From the NCBI RefSeq assembly GCF_022605165.1, contig NC_063070.1, forward strand, positions 3,403,123 through 3,467,122: a DNA stretch of 64,000 bases. Direction: 5' to 3'. The notes under the pieces are model-generated. The model was not told the origin of the DNA. It worked only from the letters and a program-made list of their open reading frames with translations, and did not search any database. Shown here piece after piece: positions 1 through 10,878 of this stretch. This DNA comes from Purpureocillium takamizusanense (lineage: Eukaryota > Ascomycota > Sordariomycetes > Hypocreales > Ophiocordycipitaceae). Every line of letters begins with the position of its first letter. Position 1 is the first letter of the stretch. Both the position numbers and the translations under genes were made by a program.

Positions 1-1493
1 TTTCCCCACCTACCTTTTAGGCTGGAGAATGAGGTGGGTGGTGCCTTCCCAGTCCGCGTTCAGCCAGGTGGCCTCTCAACTGAATCTATCAGCCCCGTTT
101 GCAGGCGCCGCCGGGCGCTAAAAGAAATGGATATTTCGGGCGTCGCTTCCACAACAGCAGCAGGATAGACTTGGTAGTTGCGCCTAGATCCTGTCTCAGA
201 TGCATCCGTATCTCGCAAACCCCCCCTCCCTCTCGGCTGCCGAGCGAGTGCAATGCAAACAATAACTAATGCACGGCACCTCGTCAATGTCAATCGCCCG
301 CGTCAGTGCTTCGCGTACCCGGGGCTGTGGCGGCGGACCCTGCACCCAGCCATCCGCTGCCCCGTCGACGTCTTCGTGCGGCGTCGATGTTTCATGTCGA
401 CATGGTCGTCTTCGTTGTTGTCGTTGTCGTCGTCGTCGATGCTGCAAAAAAAGAGGCTTGTTGTTTGCCACAGGGGCAGATGGCAACAGGCCAATTCCTT
501 GACAGATCCAGACCCTGGCGCGCGTGCCCGCATGGATCCGCCGTGTCGCCAATCGCCCCACTCTCGACGTCGCCTCCAACTCAACTCCCCGCACCTCGAA
601 CTCCACGACTCACCATATTGCTCCCCGGGACGGGAGCTGATATCATTTCGGATCATGATCAAGGGCAGATGGAAGCAACTTCCGTAGTCAATTCGATGAG
701 CGTTGACACTGCCTTGACAAATGGCACACATGCTTGAATCCTCTCCTTGCCGTGCTCGTGAGCTCCTCGGTAGAACTGACCTGCTCATGGCTTCGCGGAG
801 CGACGGAACATCACGGGGCCGCTTTGACTTTGCAAGTCTACCCCGCGAGCTAGGATTTGCCATCTCCCCCTTGCTGCCGAACTGCGACATGAAGAACCCG
901 CGTTTGGTCTGCACGTCTTTGCATGCCTCAGTGCGTATATGATTCGACACAAACCCAGGTAGTACTGACTGGCTCGACGCGCTCGCTTATGGAATTGGAC
1001 GCTTCTCTTGCCTAAAGAGGGTCACAATTACTCCTGCTGCTCATGGATTCGTATTCTGTCCACGATATCAGACACCCATGATCCGAGTCTTTCCCTACGG
1101 ATTCAACTACCCTATTCCTCGCGGATGGCCTACAGCGGAGGACACCAATCCGCTCCCGGTGCCAAGATTGTGGATTGTACGAGATACCAGTACACTGGCT
1201 CAAGACGGATTGGAACATTGGCGTGGTGTAATCATAGTCTTGCGTCAATTGGCGGCCCAAGCTACGTATCATCATGGGAGTCTGGGCGTATCGGAGCTTA
1301 TTTTTGACGTACGCCTGGTTGTGCTATATGGGTTACGCAGGCCCTCATCACAGAACATCATCATGGCACCGGGGCATCTCACACAGCCTCTCACACAGCC
1401 GCAAGAGCCAACGACACGGCATAGCGCATTTCGGAGATTCAGCTCGAAGAAGGAACTGCCGTTTGCGTATATTTCGCGCGAAATGGTCGCTCG
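1..1493. other. No supported gene
   Basis: Open frames occur on both strands, including a minus-strand frame of 215 codons at 303-950 and a plus-strand one at 178-687. Their products are rich in Arg, Ser and Pro with no recognisable domain, and they overlap each other in antisense, as expected for G+C-rich non-coding DNA. A short GTT/GTC-rich simple repeat lies near 408-440. I see no RNA gene or mobile element. Confidence 0.5.
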
Positions 1494-3259
1494 TCATATA
1501 TCTTGATGCTGCATATGCACTTCATGGGTTACTACGATACCCTCTAGCGGCGATGTGCTCCCGCCGGCTAGGTCCCGGAGCTCGACCGACGTAAGTGAGC
1601 CATCATTGCCGCGAGCTGCGCTCCTCCCCTTCGTAGCGACTTTAGTCGCGCTGCGCCTGTCATCAGGGGACGTCCGAACGAACGGTCGCTCATCTGCCTC
1701 TAATTCGCCGCCACTGCCGCCATTACCGCCTCGACTCGCAAACGCGCGGGCGTGTGACGACGACACGCCGAAGTGACGGTAACCTTCCCAGGTGCGGAGG
1801 GCGCCCGAATCGTCATCGTCAAATACCTCATCCCTGCCGAAGCTATTACCTCCGCCGTTAGCGGTGGAATTCGTAGCGGTGGTTTTGCGGTGAGAGCTTT
1901 GGCCGTACTGGCTACCGTCCTGCTTCTGACATGACTTCGAGTGGTACGAAGATAGGTGCAGGAACCCAAAGCCGAGTTTGCTAAGGACGGGGCGAAGAAA
2001 GGGGAGGCAAGCTTTGAACTTGTTAGCAAGCAAGGTTCGCATCGCGCGCAAGGGACAGCAGAGCCTGGGAACTAATAAGGGCATCGTACCACAGAAGATG
2101 GCAATATTGCCCTCGACGATGGACCAGAGACCAATATCGACAAAGTTCCAAGTAATATCCGGGTTAGTGAGATCCCCGCGTAGAAGGTAGCTCAGCCGGA
2201 CGACGGATACAATAGTAACACTACGCATGAAGTCAGCGAAGCCGCGAGACGGGAACGCAGTCACTGCGAGGAGGAGGAGGTTAGATCTCACAAAATACCA
2301 ACGAGGAAGATGCCAGCCAGAGCTAGCTTCTGGCCCCGTGGCAGATGAAGGTGCCATATATAGGGTGTCGGCAGCGCGAGCATCAATATATCGGTAACAA
2401 TTGTCGGTATAGCGTTTCCGTAAAAGAACTTTCGTGAGTCGACCCCGCACGTATAGTCGGACGGAGGGAGCGGGTTCACGGGATCGAAGCGCTGCCACCA
2501 GGCCTGGATGGGCACGCACTGGAAGAGTGTGACGAGAATCTATCACCGTCGTTGGTCAGTATTCCTTCGTCTCCTATGTGCGTGCGTGCCGTGCTGCTTT
2601 ATTAGAGCGAGAGGCAGATGTTAGCCCTACTCACCACGGCGATGCCCCAACATAGTGTGATGATGGCCAGGGCCCAGATGGGCACCTTGATCGACTGCCG
2701 GATCTTGAAGGAGCGCCAGTAGAAGGCGAGGATAGACCACTTGACGCATAGCAGGGTGCAAAAGTAGGAGAGCTCAGCAATGAAGAGGCCAATCGCCCAG
2801 GATCGCACCGCGTCGGGTGGGTTGACCCAGATGTGCCTCCCGAAGCCACGGCTCACAGCTGTCACGGATATGACGACGTCAGCTTTCTCCCTCTACCTCC
2901 CTCCCTCTTTCTTTTCGTATCTGCCGCTTCGACCACTAGGTTGAATTGCGTCGACTTACCGTACCCAGCTATGCCGGCGACGTGTGCGCACGCGCAAGGC
3001 TGTTCGATTATCCCTGGTCAGTAACCACCCTCGGCGCTTGCGGCGAAGGAAGGGTAGGAAGATATAAACGCACCAGCGATGCAATGATGAGCCAGTCATC
3101 TATCCATAGCGGCACGCGCTTGATGCGCCGGCTCACGATGCGCAGGCCCACGGCGAGCATGGCGAGCGCCAGAGTCACTGCCGAGGTGGCGATGATGTCC
3201 GTCCGCCGGTCCTGGGTGAGGTCGATGCCCGGAGGCGCCGGCGGGAGGGCGGCCGACAT
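1494..3259 (-). CDS. Pth11-like integral membrane protein (fungal rhodopsin-fold family)
   Basis: A multi-exon gene of the large fungal family of seven-helix membrane proteins related to the Magnaporthe receptor Pth11. Start at 3259 (MSAALPPAPPGIDL) gives the typical N-terminus: DRR, one hydrophobic helix, then the family hallmark DDWLI. Later exons carry FGRHIWVNPPD, a helix ending in VKWSILAFYWR, the QCVPIQAWW loop followed by DYTCGVDSRKFFYGNA, and FVTIVSVVRLSYLL, all family-typical. Introns I could place by frame are 2540-2634 and 2221-2291; one or two more lie between about 2854 and 3082, where a short middle exon is uncertain. The C-terminal tail is long, Ser/Gly/Asp-rich and hydrophilic, as usual for this group. 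Likely a plasma-membrane sensor; ligand unknown. No clear functional link to the metabolic genes downstream. Confidence 0.85.
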
Positions 3260-4863
3260 GCCTGCGGCTTTCGGGGGTCTCGAGGGGTTCTGGACGTTTG
3301 CTCTTCAAGCGCGTGGACCTGGCCGACACTGGCGTTGAGTTCGTGTAGCTGATGTCCGTCTCGAGCCTGCTCGTAGCTCAGAATCACACGGCGGTATCGA
3401 GGTCCATGCGAGCCACGGGTTAACGTCCTCGAGTATCTGCCGTGATACTTTCAGAAGCAGCCAGCCACCATCGCCTGCTTCTCTCTTCGTATCCTCTTCA
3501 CTCGCGTGGTACCGACGACGAGAAGGGGGGGGGGGGGCGGTCCGGTTTAGTAAGTAGTACCACAGGCAGGCAGCTCCTCACCTCGTCCACATGCTAACCC
3601 GCGCTGCGGCTGTCGGACGAACGCAAGAACGCACCCGACTGCCAGGGTGGTCCCCGTCACTCGAAAGGAATCGTTTACTGATCAGAAGTTGGCCGTTGTA
3701 AGGCTGATGGATGGGGCCCCCGGGGCGGGGTCAGGCTCGAGGGTCGGCCGAACTGCCACTGGGAAAGGGAGTGGCCTGCCCTCTTTACCCTTGGCTATCG
3801 GACCAGGGAGGGGGGTTGGATGACGACGGCGACCGGATTGGCGGATACCGGATGGGATAGAGGGGGCAGGTGGTCCGTCGATCTGGAGGAAAGGGAATGG
3901 GAATGTGCAAGAGCTTCATTGCAAAGCACGAAGTTGAGTCTCGCAAGCCATCTCCCCCATCAGGGCGGCGAGCAGTCAGGTCCGTAGTTGGCTCCGACCC
4001 GTCCGGCTTGCCTGGAAGCTCCCGATGCAGAAGCTTCTCGCACGCGTCGTAATTGACGGTTTCCCGACGCTGCCTAGCCCGCCACGAGCGTCCTGGCGCA
4101 ACTAGCACTTCGCAGTACGCACCCGTTACTACGGACGGACGTAGTAATGGCGAGATCCGTGGGGCTCCCCCACATGAAGTGTCTTAGTCGCGGTGACTAC
4201 GGGGCTTGTGGTTTGCCAGTGTCCCAGGTCGACGGTGTCAAGCAAGACATGGCTGAGCCCGTGGCTTGCGCTTTGTGGGGACACGGACAAGCGCCGCCTC
4301 ATCCAAAGATGGCTTTCTCGGGACTGTTTGGAAACCTGCTGGGCGGGAGAGCAAAGTTGCGACGTTTCGTTTATGCGTCTTCCATCTTGCCTGTGTTTGC
4401 ACGTGGCGCGGGCTTCATCTGCTAGAGAATCGAGAAAAATGAACCCTAGGCGAACGCTGATGCTATTTTTGACTTGCCTTCCTACTGACAGGCAGGTTCC
4501 CACCTCCCTCTCTTGGGAATGGGTTTGCCTCCGATGAAGACGGCAAGGTGTCAGTGTGGTTCAGCCGTCTGCGTCCCCTGCTAGTTCGATTGAAGATCTC
4601 GCGCTTGCGCTTATGTCGAAGGGGCCATTGCGCTTCGTTGGGACAACTGAAAGCCACAATTTTTCTTCCGATCATCCGGCTACCACGTTTGTTTAATAAA
4701 TTGGGTAGGCAAGGTGCCTCGGCCGAAGTCAATGGATCGCCATGCCATAGGGACGGCGACGATCTTGCAATCTGTCCAGGGGGCTTTGCAAATCGCGTCA
4801 CCCCCTCATGGTCCCAGACAGGAAGAGCACCTGCAAGTCAGGTGACAGCAGACAAAAGAAGGA
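3260..4863. other. No supported gene; poly-G tract
   Basis: This 1.6-kb stretch holds only short overlapping frames without recognisable domains. A run of about 13 G residues lies near 3525-3538. The part next to 3260 is presumably the promoter of the Pth11-like gene. The rest may be degraded sequence leading into the hydrolase remnant downstream. Confidence 0.45.
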
Positions 4864-5745
4864 TTGCTATGGACTCTGCGCGCCCGTTTGGTGGCAACAA
4901 TCTGCCTGAAAGAGGTTCTGCTGCCGTGCCGCCCCGATAACGCGTGGGTCGAGACTAGCAATTCCCCCACGACCGTCACTCTTGGGGCGAGGAGGAAGAG
5001 GGCTGTCCTCGCTCTGGCACCCGAACAGCCGGGTCAGTCAGTCGTCTGTGTCGCCATTCCCGACTTTGTCCGTGTCGCCCATGTGTCTACGAATACGCCA
5101 CGCCTAAGAAGCAGGTCCCGCGGCGCAAAACACTTGGACAGGCGTCACTGGTCGATAAGAGTGCTCACCATCGAGGTGACGGCGATGCAGTACCAGTTCC
5201 TGGACGGGCACGCAACTCCAGATCGACCTGTGCTGTCAGAAGTCATGAGTTGTCAGGGTGGAACGGGTCGCGACTTGGCTGGCACCTCTTCTTTGATTGA
5301 GCCCGGTGAGGGCTTTGAGTACGGATGGGGTCTCTATTGCGTTCAGCTACTCGTCGAGCGGCTTGTCGCTAAGGATCGGTTGTTCCAGTATATCGACCAC
5401 CATATATTTGGCGCGCTTGGCATGACCGCTTCAACCTACCGACCGGCTCTGGTGCCGCATGTCTGGAAGCGTCGCCTGCAGATGGTAGAGCGGAAGATTG
5501 ACGCCTCCACGACGGACGGGCAGGCCTGCCTCGTGGCCCGTGACAAGGACACGTATGGCCTGACCTGCAGTGTATCCGATCTCGCCCGTCTCTTTGGCGA
5601 TCTCATGTCGCCGGATTGCAAGCTGCTCCAGCGCCAAAAACACCGTGATTTATTTTTCACGCCGCAGTTGAAGCCCGGCTACGATGTGAAAGCACATAAT
5701 CTTGCGGTTCGCTTTTTGTATGACGCTTGGAAGACGTTTGGGTAG
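4864..5745 (+). pseudogene. Remnant of a beta-lactamase-like serine hydrolase (LovD-type fold)
   Basis: From about 5300 to 5640 the frame encodes family-typical sequence of fungal class C beta-lactamase/transpeptidase-like proteins: PGEGFEYGWGLYCVQLLVERL, then a YIDHHIFGALGM segment and a CSVSDLARLF segment. The upstream half of the frame does not look like the family: the catalytic SxxK serine-lysine motif and the HLLTHTSG-type segment that should precede PGEGFEYGWG are absent. The C-terminal third, which usually carries the HxG region, is also missing because the frame stops at 5745. I infer a truncated or decayed copy. Family members can act as trans acyltransferases or thioester hydrolases beside PKSs, but this one should be inactive. 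Confidence 0.65.
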
Positions 5746-6079
5746 TTGACATAGGAGTAGAAGGGATCGGAATGTGCCCTCCGACGCACGCAGTGCAGTG
5801 CCAGAAAAATTTGGAGTCATTCAATCCCGGAGCCAATGGAATACGCCGCTGATTGACTTTCGACAGCCGATGAATGTCTAGGAGTACTTTTGAGTTGCAT
5901 ATCCTCCTGGGACAAAGGCCATACTGAGCTGTTTAGCATGGAGGTTCAATCTCCTACCATCCGGCACTCCAATAGCACAGAGGCGCCCAGTGGCAGCGAA
6001 GGAGCTAGGTATACTAATTATTGCCCGGAGTCTACCTCGAGGCGATACCACTTGAACAAGGGCTGCCTTCCTCGCAACA
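5746..6079. other. Intergenic, nothing recognised
   Basis: Lies between the hydrolase remnant and the 3' end of the kinase-like gene. Short frames only; no repeat or RNA gene seen. Confidence 0.5.
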
Positions 6080-6661
6080 CTACGCCACCCACCCTCTCGC
6101 CCTTAGGATGTGCAGTGCAGTTTCCGTCACGTCCTTCCCTTTGGTGTCGACCGTCATGGCCCAATTGCCCACTGCCTCTTCCAGCACCCGCGCCATCTTC
6201 TTACTGCTCTTCAGCATACGGGTTATTTCACTGCCCACCTCCCTTCTTGCCAGCCTCTGGGATGCAACCTCGTCCGGCGCCGTTAAAAGCACGACTCTCG
6301 CTTCTACTTTTACCTCTTTCATCTCGGCTTGTCCAGTTTGACCACCGATAGCGCCGTCCGGGAGAGTCTCTGATGCGCTCTTGACGGCCTGCCTAATGCT
6401 CTCAAATTCTAGGGCGACAGCCGTGCCGGAGAGTATCAGCCGCGTGATGCCCCTCCGGTGGAAATAGTTGGACCACATGGCGCGGAGATTTGCGAGGAGC
6501 ATCTCTGCGCCTGGCTCCTCCGGGTGGATGTTGTCGAGGTTGTCGCAGTCGATGTGGGCGTGGCATAGGCCGCGGAGGCGCAGCTGTTCGGCCATTTCGT
6601 TGCCCGTTGTAGTCTTACCAGAGCCAGCACGGCCGGATATCAGTATGACCTGGACTTCCAT
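6080..6661 (-). CDS. P-loop kinase/ATPase-like protein
   Basis: Single-exon gene of 193 residues. The first ATG of the frame (MEVQVILISG) is at 6661. The Walker A motif is GRAGSGKTT at about residues 10-18, followed by a helix with TGNEMAEQLR and then HIDCDNLDNIHP, where a kinase would bind its substrate. A later hydrophobic strand (RLILSGTAVAL) and the LLTAPDEVASQRLARRE segment resemble the second nucleotide-side strand and the lid/Arg region of small-molecule kinases (gluconate kinase, adenylylsulfate kinase and zeta-toxin-like folds share this layout). Substrate not assignable. The gene's 5' flank passes directly into a dispersed repeat at 6671, so its native promoter may be lost or replaced. 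Confidence 0.75.
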   Translation of the reverse strand: MEVQVILISGRAGSGKTTTGNEMAEQLRLRGLCHAHIDCDNLDNIHPEEPGAEMLLANLRAMWSNYFHRRGITRLILSGTAVALEFESIRQAVKSASETLPDGAIGGQTGQAEMKEVKVEARVVLLTAPDEVASQRLARREVGSEITRMLKSSKKMARVLEEAVGNWAMTVDTKGKDVTETALHILRARGWVA

Positions 6662-6670
6662 TACGGCATG

Positions 6671-6819
6671 GGCTGGCAATCAGTAGAAGGACTAATAAGA
6701 AGAGAACAAGTCTAAGGCCTGATTTATGTCTATGTGAGCTTTTATAGTATGAGACTGTATTGCGCATCAGATGGTACGAATGAGTCATCCTCTTTGAGTC
6801 ATCCTCTGGGTCTAGCTTA
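6671..6819 (+). repeat. Dispersed repeat R2, copy 1
   Basis: This segment aligns with 26712-26852, sharing for example the 20-base run AAGGACTAATAAGAAGAGAA. Further shared stretches are GAGCTTTTATAGTA-like and the doubled motif AGTCATCCTCT. Differences are mostly C:G to T:A, with the 26.7-kb copy the more AT-rich one. It begins ten bases upstream of the kinase-like start codon. Probably an old, partly RIP-mutated transposon fragment. Confidence 0.75.
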
Positions 6820-7136
6820 GCTGCCTCTCTATTACGGTCTGATCGGCAATCTAGCTGGGCTAGGCAGTAGGGTAATTTAGAAGGCCTATAAAAGCGCCTT
6901 TATATCCCCTTAACCTGATAAGGAACTCACCGCTTTTAATTTCTAGCTAAAAGGCGATTCTTAGTAGCTAGAAGGACGGGCCCTAATCTATACTGACTTT
7001 TTATATATTAGCGTATTACAAGAAAAATAATATAGGACCCGTAACCCTGAATACACGAAGTATCTCCTAGACAGGTCAGTAAAATCTAGGATAGAATGTT
7101 TAAAACGCCTCCCTCTATATACTTTCAGACATCGTC
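6820..7136. repeat. AT-rich, probably RIP-mutated repeat remnant
   Basis: Base composition drops sharply relative to the genes on both sides, with many TA steps, ATATA runs and no coding frame. The style matches the larger AT-rich blocks at 24.6-26.9 kb and 62.1-63.8 kb. Confidence 0.6.
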
Positions 7137-8696
7137 TTAGAGCCTTTGCTTTTCATCTCTAAACATCTCACTCGGCAGCCACCTAAGACAAAGGATAAGA
7201 ACCACGGAAAGCACTATGAGCACCACCCAGGCCAGGTAGCCCAGCAATATTTGCTCACGGACGCCCACTGCAAATATTGATGTAGACAGCCCAGGAACAA
7301 AAGATCGGACAATGCCAGAGCATGATTCTGCAACGGCATTAAGCGTGCCCAGGGCTCTGGGGTTCGGAGAGACCTTGTTGATAGCAAGCTGCACCCCTGT
7401 GAAGGCCATCCAGACGCCTGGCCCGACGAACGCGACGATGCACCCAACGACCCATGTCAAAACGCCCATATGATGGCCATGGCCTTCTTGTTGTCTTAGC
7501 AGGGCGTTTATGACGATGTAACCGGCAAAGAAGAGCGGGAATGCGACGGCGCAGACTGCCAAGACGCCCTTGGTCCCGATTCGACGCTGCAGCAAGGGGA
7601 ATACAATCAGGAGCCACAACGCCTCGCTGCCGCCCTGTATGGTCATGTAGATTGTGATTTCAGAGGGCGAGCAGCCCATGCCGCCCAGATCAACGGACGT
7701 GTAAAGTGCGATCGGGAGCAGGGCCACAAAGGCATACGAAAGCAGCATGACTTGCCCATAGATGAAGAGGACAATGGCCACCCCCGGACCCTTTATCAGC
7801 TGCCACGTCGAAGCCTGCTCGGGTACTCGTTGCTGGACCAAGGACGAGGACGAGGACGACTTTTGCAGCGTCTCGTCGAGAAAGACGGCGGAGCTAACAG
7901 CGCCCGTGACACCAATCGCCGCCACGACGAATCCCGGCAGTGCATAGGCATACCGGTCGAAAAACTCGATGCCGCCAAAGACGGAGGGATACTGGCTCGC
8001 CGGGTCCGCCAAGGCACCTCCAACTATGGGCCCGACGAGGACGCCCATGTTGCTGGCAAATGAGTACCAGCTAAAGGCCCGGGCCTGCGTCTGCGTCGTG
8101 CAGTGCTCCCCGACCATGGTGCGTATTATGAGATCGGCGCTTGAAAAGACGCCCGTGAGGCACCGAAACAAGATCATCTGCCAGAGCGTCGTGGCCATGC
8201 CGAACAGGGCAGGCCCAACAGCCATGCCGACGAGGCTGTACACGAGCATTGGCTTGCGGCCGAAGCGGTTCGCCAGGGAGCTCCAGAGCATCATGACGGC
8301 CATCTGAGCCATGGAGAATAGTGACTCTATGGCGCCGCTGTAGAATCCGACGTCGGCGTCTGCCACGTGTGCGTTGCGTTGGACCATCTGGGCAATGTAT
8401 GGGAAGATGGAGTAAAAGGCAATGGGCTCCATCAGCCGTGCATAGCACAGCAGCAATATCTGAAACGTGGGCAGCGGCTTTTCTTTATCTCGATGATGTT
8501 GTTGCTGCTGCTGCTGCTGCTCGACGCGCGCATCCTCGCCATCGTCTGGTGGCGCCGAGGCCGAGGTATAGGACGGGATTGACGCCGAGTCAGTGTCCAA
8601 GTCTGCAGCATTGTCTGTTCGGTGGCCTTTTGTGAGCAGAGGCGTATCTACTGTGGCGTCCGAAGGCCGACCGGTCGTGTCTGGAAACGATGGCAT
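7137..8696 (-). CDS. MFS transporter, DHA1-like
   Basis: Single-exon gene of 519 residues; start taken at the first ATG (MPSFPDTTGRPSD, 8696). About 85 hydrophilic residues, including a poly-Gln/His run encoded by a CTG/CAG-type repeat near 8500-8520, precede twelve predicted helices. The first helix block starts PTFQILLLCYARLMEPIAF. The loop 2-3 motif is NRFGRKPMLVYSLVG, the MFS signature A. RCLTGVFSSADLIIRTMVGEH is helix 4 with its conserved Arg. The order and the phrase LLCYARLMEPIAFYSIFPYI match fungal drug:proton antiporter-like carriers of the ZIFL/YCR023C group. Plasma-membrane or vacuolar export of a metabolite is likely. It is divergent from the threonine aldolase-like gene over 671 bp. 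Confidence 0.85.
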   Translation of the reverse strand: MPSFPDTTGRPSDATVDTPLLTKGHRTDNAADLDTDSASIPSYTSASAPPDDGEDARVEQQQQQQQHHRDKEKPLPTFQILLLCYARLMEPIAFYSIFPYIAQMVQRNAHVADADVGFYSGAIESLFSMAQMAVMMLWSSLANRFGRKPMLVYSLVGMAVGPALFGMATTLWQMILFRCLTGVFSSADLIIRTMVGEHCTTQTQARAFSWYSFASNMGVLVGPIVGGALADPASQYPSVFGGIEFFDRYAYALPGFVVAAIGVTGAVSSAVFLDETLQKSSSSSSLVQQRVPEQASTWQLIKGPGVAIVLFIYGQVMLLSYAFVALLPIALYTSVDLGGMGCSPSEITIYMTIQGGSEALWLLIVFPLLQRRIGTKGVLAVCAVAFPLFFAGYIVINALLRQQEGHGHHMGVLTWVVGCIVAFVGPGVWMAFTGVQLAINKVSPNPRALGTLNAVAESCSGIVRSFVPGLSTSIFAVGVREQILLGYLAWVVLIVLSVVLILCLRWLPSEMFRDEKQRL

Positions 8697-9367
8697 TGCG
8701 TTCGCTAGAGGCTGGTGGTCTCCGGAGGTGTGGTGCGTCTGAATTTCATGTGTTTGGCGCGCTATCACGACGTACTACGAGCCACACAAGCAATTCATGG
8801 CTCGCTTGGACGAGTGCAGGTTGCACACTCTTCATTCTCATCCAGAAATGACTATTTCACTACAATTGAACCGACACGTTGACCGCCACTTTCGCGCAAC
8901 ACAGCGTAACCCCAGCCAAGGCTACGGGCTGCCTGTGATTGGCGTTTATCGTTTTTTTCTTCTTTTTTTTTCTTTGTCTCGGATGCTGGTCTGAACGAGA
9001 CCCAAGTACAGTATATGGAGTACGGAGTATACACAAATGCAACCGGCGATACTTACTTGACTAGGTCATAACTAGCAGTAAACGACGAGACAGGGATGGC
9101 ATGGGGAGGAGGGGCCGAGTGCCCTGTGCCGTGTGTACACGTGTCTCTCGCCTATTCATCTTGATAGCTAATACGATGGCTAATAAGAAGTGGGATCAAG
9201 GCCTTACGAGCTGAACCTGCGCATGGCCAAAGGCAGAATGTGCATACGAGCGACCGCCGATCAGAATGGCCTATAATATAATATAATATAGTAGAGCTAC
9301 CCACCCCCAACCGGGAGCAGTATAACGGACACAATCCCCGGCGTCAGAGAAATCGGCGTCTGTTGTA
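8697..9367. promoter_or_regulatory. Divergent promoter, MFS / threonine aldolase
   Basis: Bidirectional upstream region between the MFS gene and the aldolase gene. It includes a T-rich tract at about 8949-8973 and the nonamer TACGGAGTA at 9021-9029. The nonamer recurs in reverse complement in the 12.8-13.5 kb divergent promoter. No TATA box could be assigned with confidence. Confidence 0.45.
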
Positions 9368-10519
9368 ATGGATCCTCGTCCACCGGCTCCCAATGGCTGT
9401 GTTGCCCAAGATGTTCATGTCCAGGGCTCATGTCCGCAAGTTGCCCAGTCGGCATGGTCAAACGGTAGCGCCGAAGCGTCCAATGATTTTCGATCAGATA
9501 TCTTCACCAAGCCGACATTGCCCATGCTAGGGGCCATCGTCGACACCAGCCTTGGGGACGATGAGTTCCATGAAGACTCAACAACCCATTCTTTGCAGGC
9601 CTACGTCGCCGGCCTGGTGGGCCACGAAGCCTCGCTTCTCGTCTTGTCGGGTACTATGGGCAACCAGGTGGCCATCCGGGCTGCTCTTAGATCCCCCCCT
9701 TATTCTCTCGTCGCCGATAATCGAGCCCACGTTGCCACATATGGTGCCGGAGGCATGTCAACCATCTGTGGCGCCGTTATCAAGCCCGTCATGCCATCCA
9801 ATGGCCATCACTTGACTCTAGACGACGTCCAGCGCCACAGCACCACGACGGAGACAATGTACGACTACCCAACTAGAGTGATAAGCTTGGAAAACACCCT
9901 TTTGGGTACTATAATGCCCCTCGCCGATGCTCGTGCCATCTCCCAGTGGGCGCGTTCGCAGACGCCGCCGATCCATATGCACTTAGACGGAGCTCGTGTC
10001 TGGGAGGCCGTTGCCGCCGGAGCCTTTACCCTGCGGGAGATTGCCCAATGCTTCGACAGCATGCAGCTATGTTTGGCCAAGGGCATCGGGGCACCCCTCG
10101 GCAGCGTCGTGGTTGGAAGCTCCCGCTTTATCGAGCGGGCGAGATGGAGCCGACACTTTATGGGTGGCGGGATGCGCGCGTCTGGAATAATTGCCGCGCC
10201 AGCCAGGGTGGCCATTGACAATGTCTTTTTGGGCGGCAAGCTCAAACGGCCCCAGGAAATGGCCAGACGCGCCTCTGCTCTGTGGGAACAACTCGGAGGC
10301 AAGCTTCTAGTGCCAACCGAGACAAACATGGTGGTGCTGAACCTCGAGGCATCGGGCTTGGCCCCTTTAGAGTTTCATGTCATGGCTCGCAAGTTTGGCG
10401 TTAAAACCATGGACTTGGTGGGCGCTCGCATTGTCTTTCACTACCAGGTTTCTGAGGATTCGTTCCAACGGCTCTGTGACTTGTTCGAGGCTATTATGAC
10501 ACAAGGGAGTCGTGTTTGA
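9368..10519 (+). CDS. Threonine aldolase-like PLP enzyme
   Basis: Single-exon gene of 383 residues, normal length for low-specificity L-threonine aldolases (GLY1 type, fold type I). Family features in order: NDFRSDIFTKPT (about 39-50), the SLGDDEFHEDSTTHSLQ segment, LVLSGTMGNQVAI, and RAHVATYGAGG, whose His stacks on the cofactor. MHLDGARVWEA follows with Asp208 for the pyridine nitrogen. LCLAKGIGAPLGSVVVG contains the Schiff-base Lys, about Lys238. Known chemistry is reversible cleavage of beta-hydroxy-alpha-amino acids into glycine and an aldehyde. In a biosynthetic setting the reverse aldol, joining glycine to an aldehyde, is possible. It sits beside another PLP enzyme and an aldehyde-forming NRPS-like reductase, which makes that direction attractive. 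A simple catabolic role is the alternative. Confidence 0.9.
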   Translation: MDPRPPAPNGCVAQDVHVQGSCPQVAQSAWSNGSAEASNDFRSDIFTKPTLPMLGAIVDTSLGDDEFHEDSTTHSLQAYVAGLVGHEASLLVLSGTMGNQVAIRAALRSPPYSLVADNRAHVATYGAGGMSTICGAVIKPVMPSNGHHLTLDDVQRHSTTTETMYDYPTRVISLENTLLGTIMPLADARAISQWARSQTPPIHMHLDGARVWEAVAAGAFTLREIAQCFDSMQLCLAKGIGAPLGSVVVGSSRFIERARWSRHFMGGGMRASGIIAAPARVAIDNVFLGGKLKRPQEMARRASALWEQLGGKLLVPTETNMVVLNLEASGLAPLEFHVMARKFGVKTMDLVGARIVFHYQVSEDSFQRLCDLFEAIMTQGSRV

Positions 10520-10557
10520 GAGTTGGGGGAATGGGCGAGCATAGGGGTCAACTAATA

Positions 10558-10582
10558 ATAGTAGTAGTAGTAGTAGTAGTAG
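10558..10582. repeat. (TAG)n microsatellite
   Basis: About eight tandem TAG/AGT units just downstream of the aldolase stop codon, in the convergent intergenic region shared with the next gene. Confidence 0.9.
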
Positions 10583-10878
10583 GAATATTGGCAACTTGTG
10601 GCTTACACAAATCATCGACGGTGAACACAAGAAACTACTGCTCTCTATTTCGTGCTGGTGCTAAAACCATACGCTACACCCAACGGCGTGCATAAATAAA
10701 CCTCACTGGCAATGGGCTTTGGCCGCGCCTCTAATAACCTATCATGTCTACAACAACATCAACGGTCATACGTTTGGTCACTATGCATGTTGGTAGTATC
10801 TATGCACGCGTGCACTTATTGAAAACTCGTCAAACATTCCCAACAGCATGTGCGCCACACTGTTTTGACTATTTGATG

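Noticed and set aside
303..950. Minus-strand frame of 215 codons near the left edge
   Set aside because: Low-complexity basic composition, overlapped by equally long antisense frames, no domain and no supporting splice structure.
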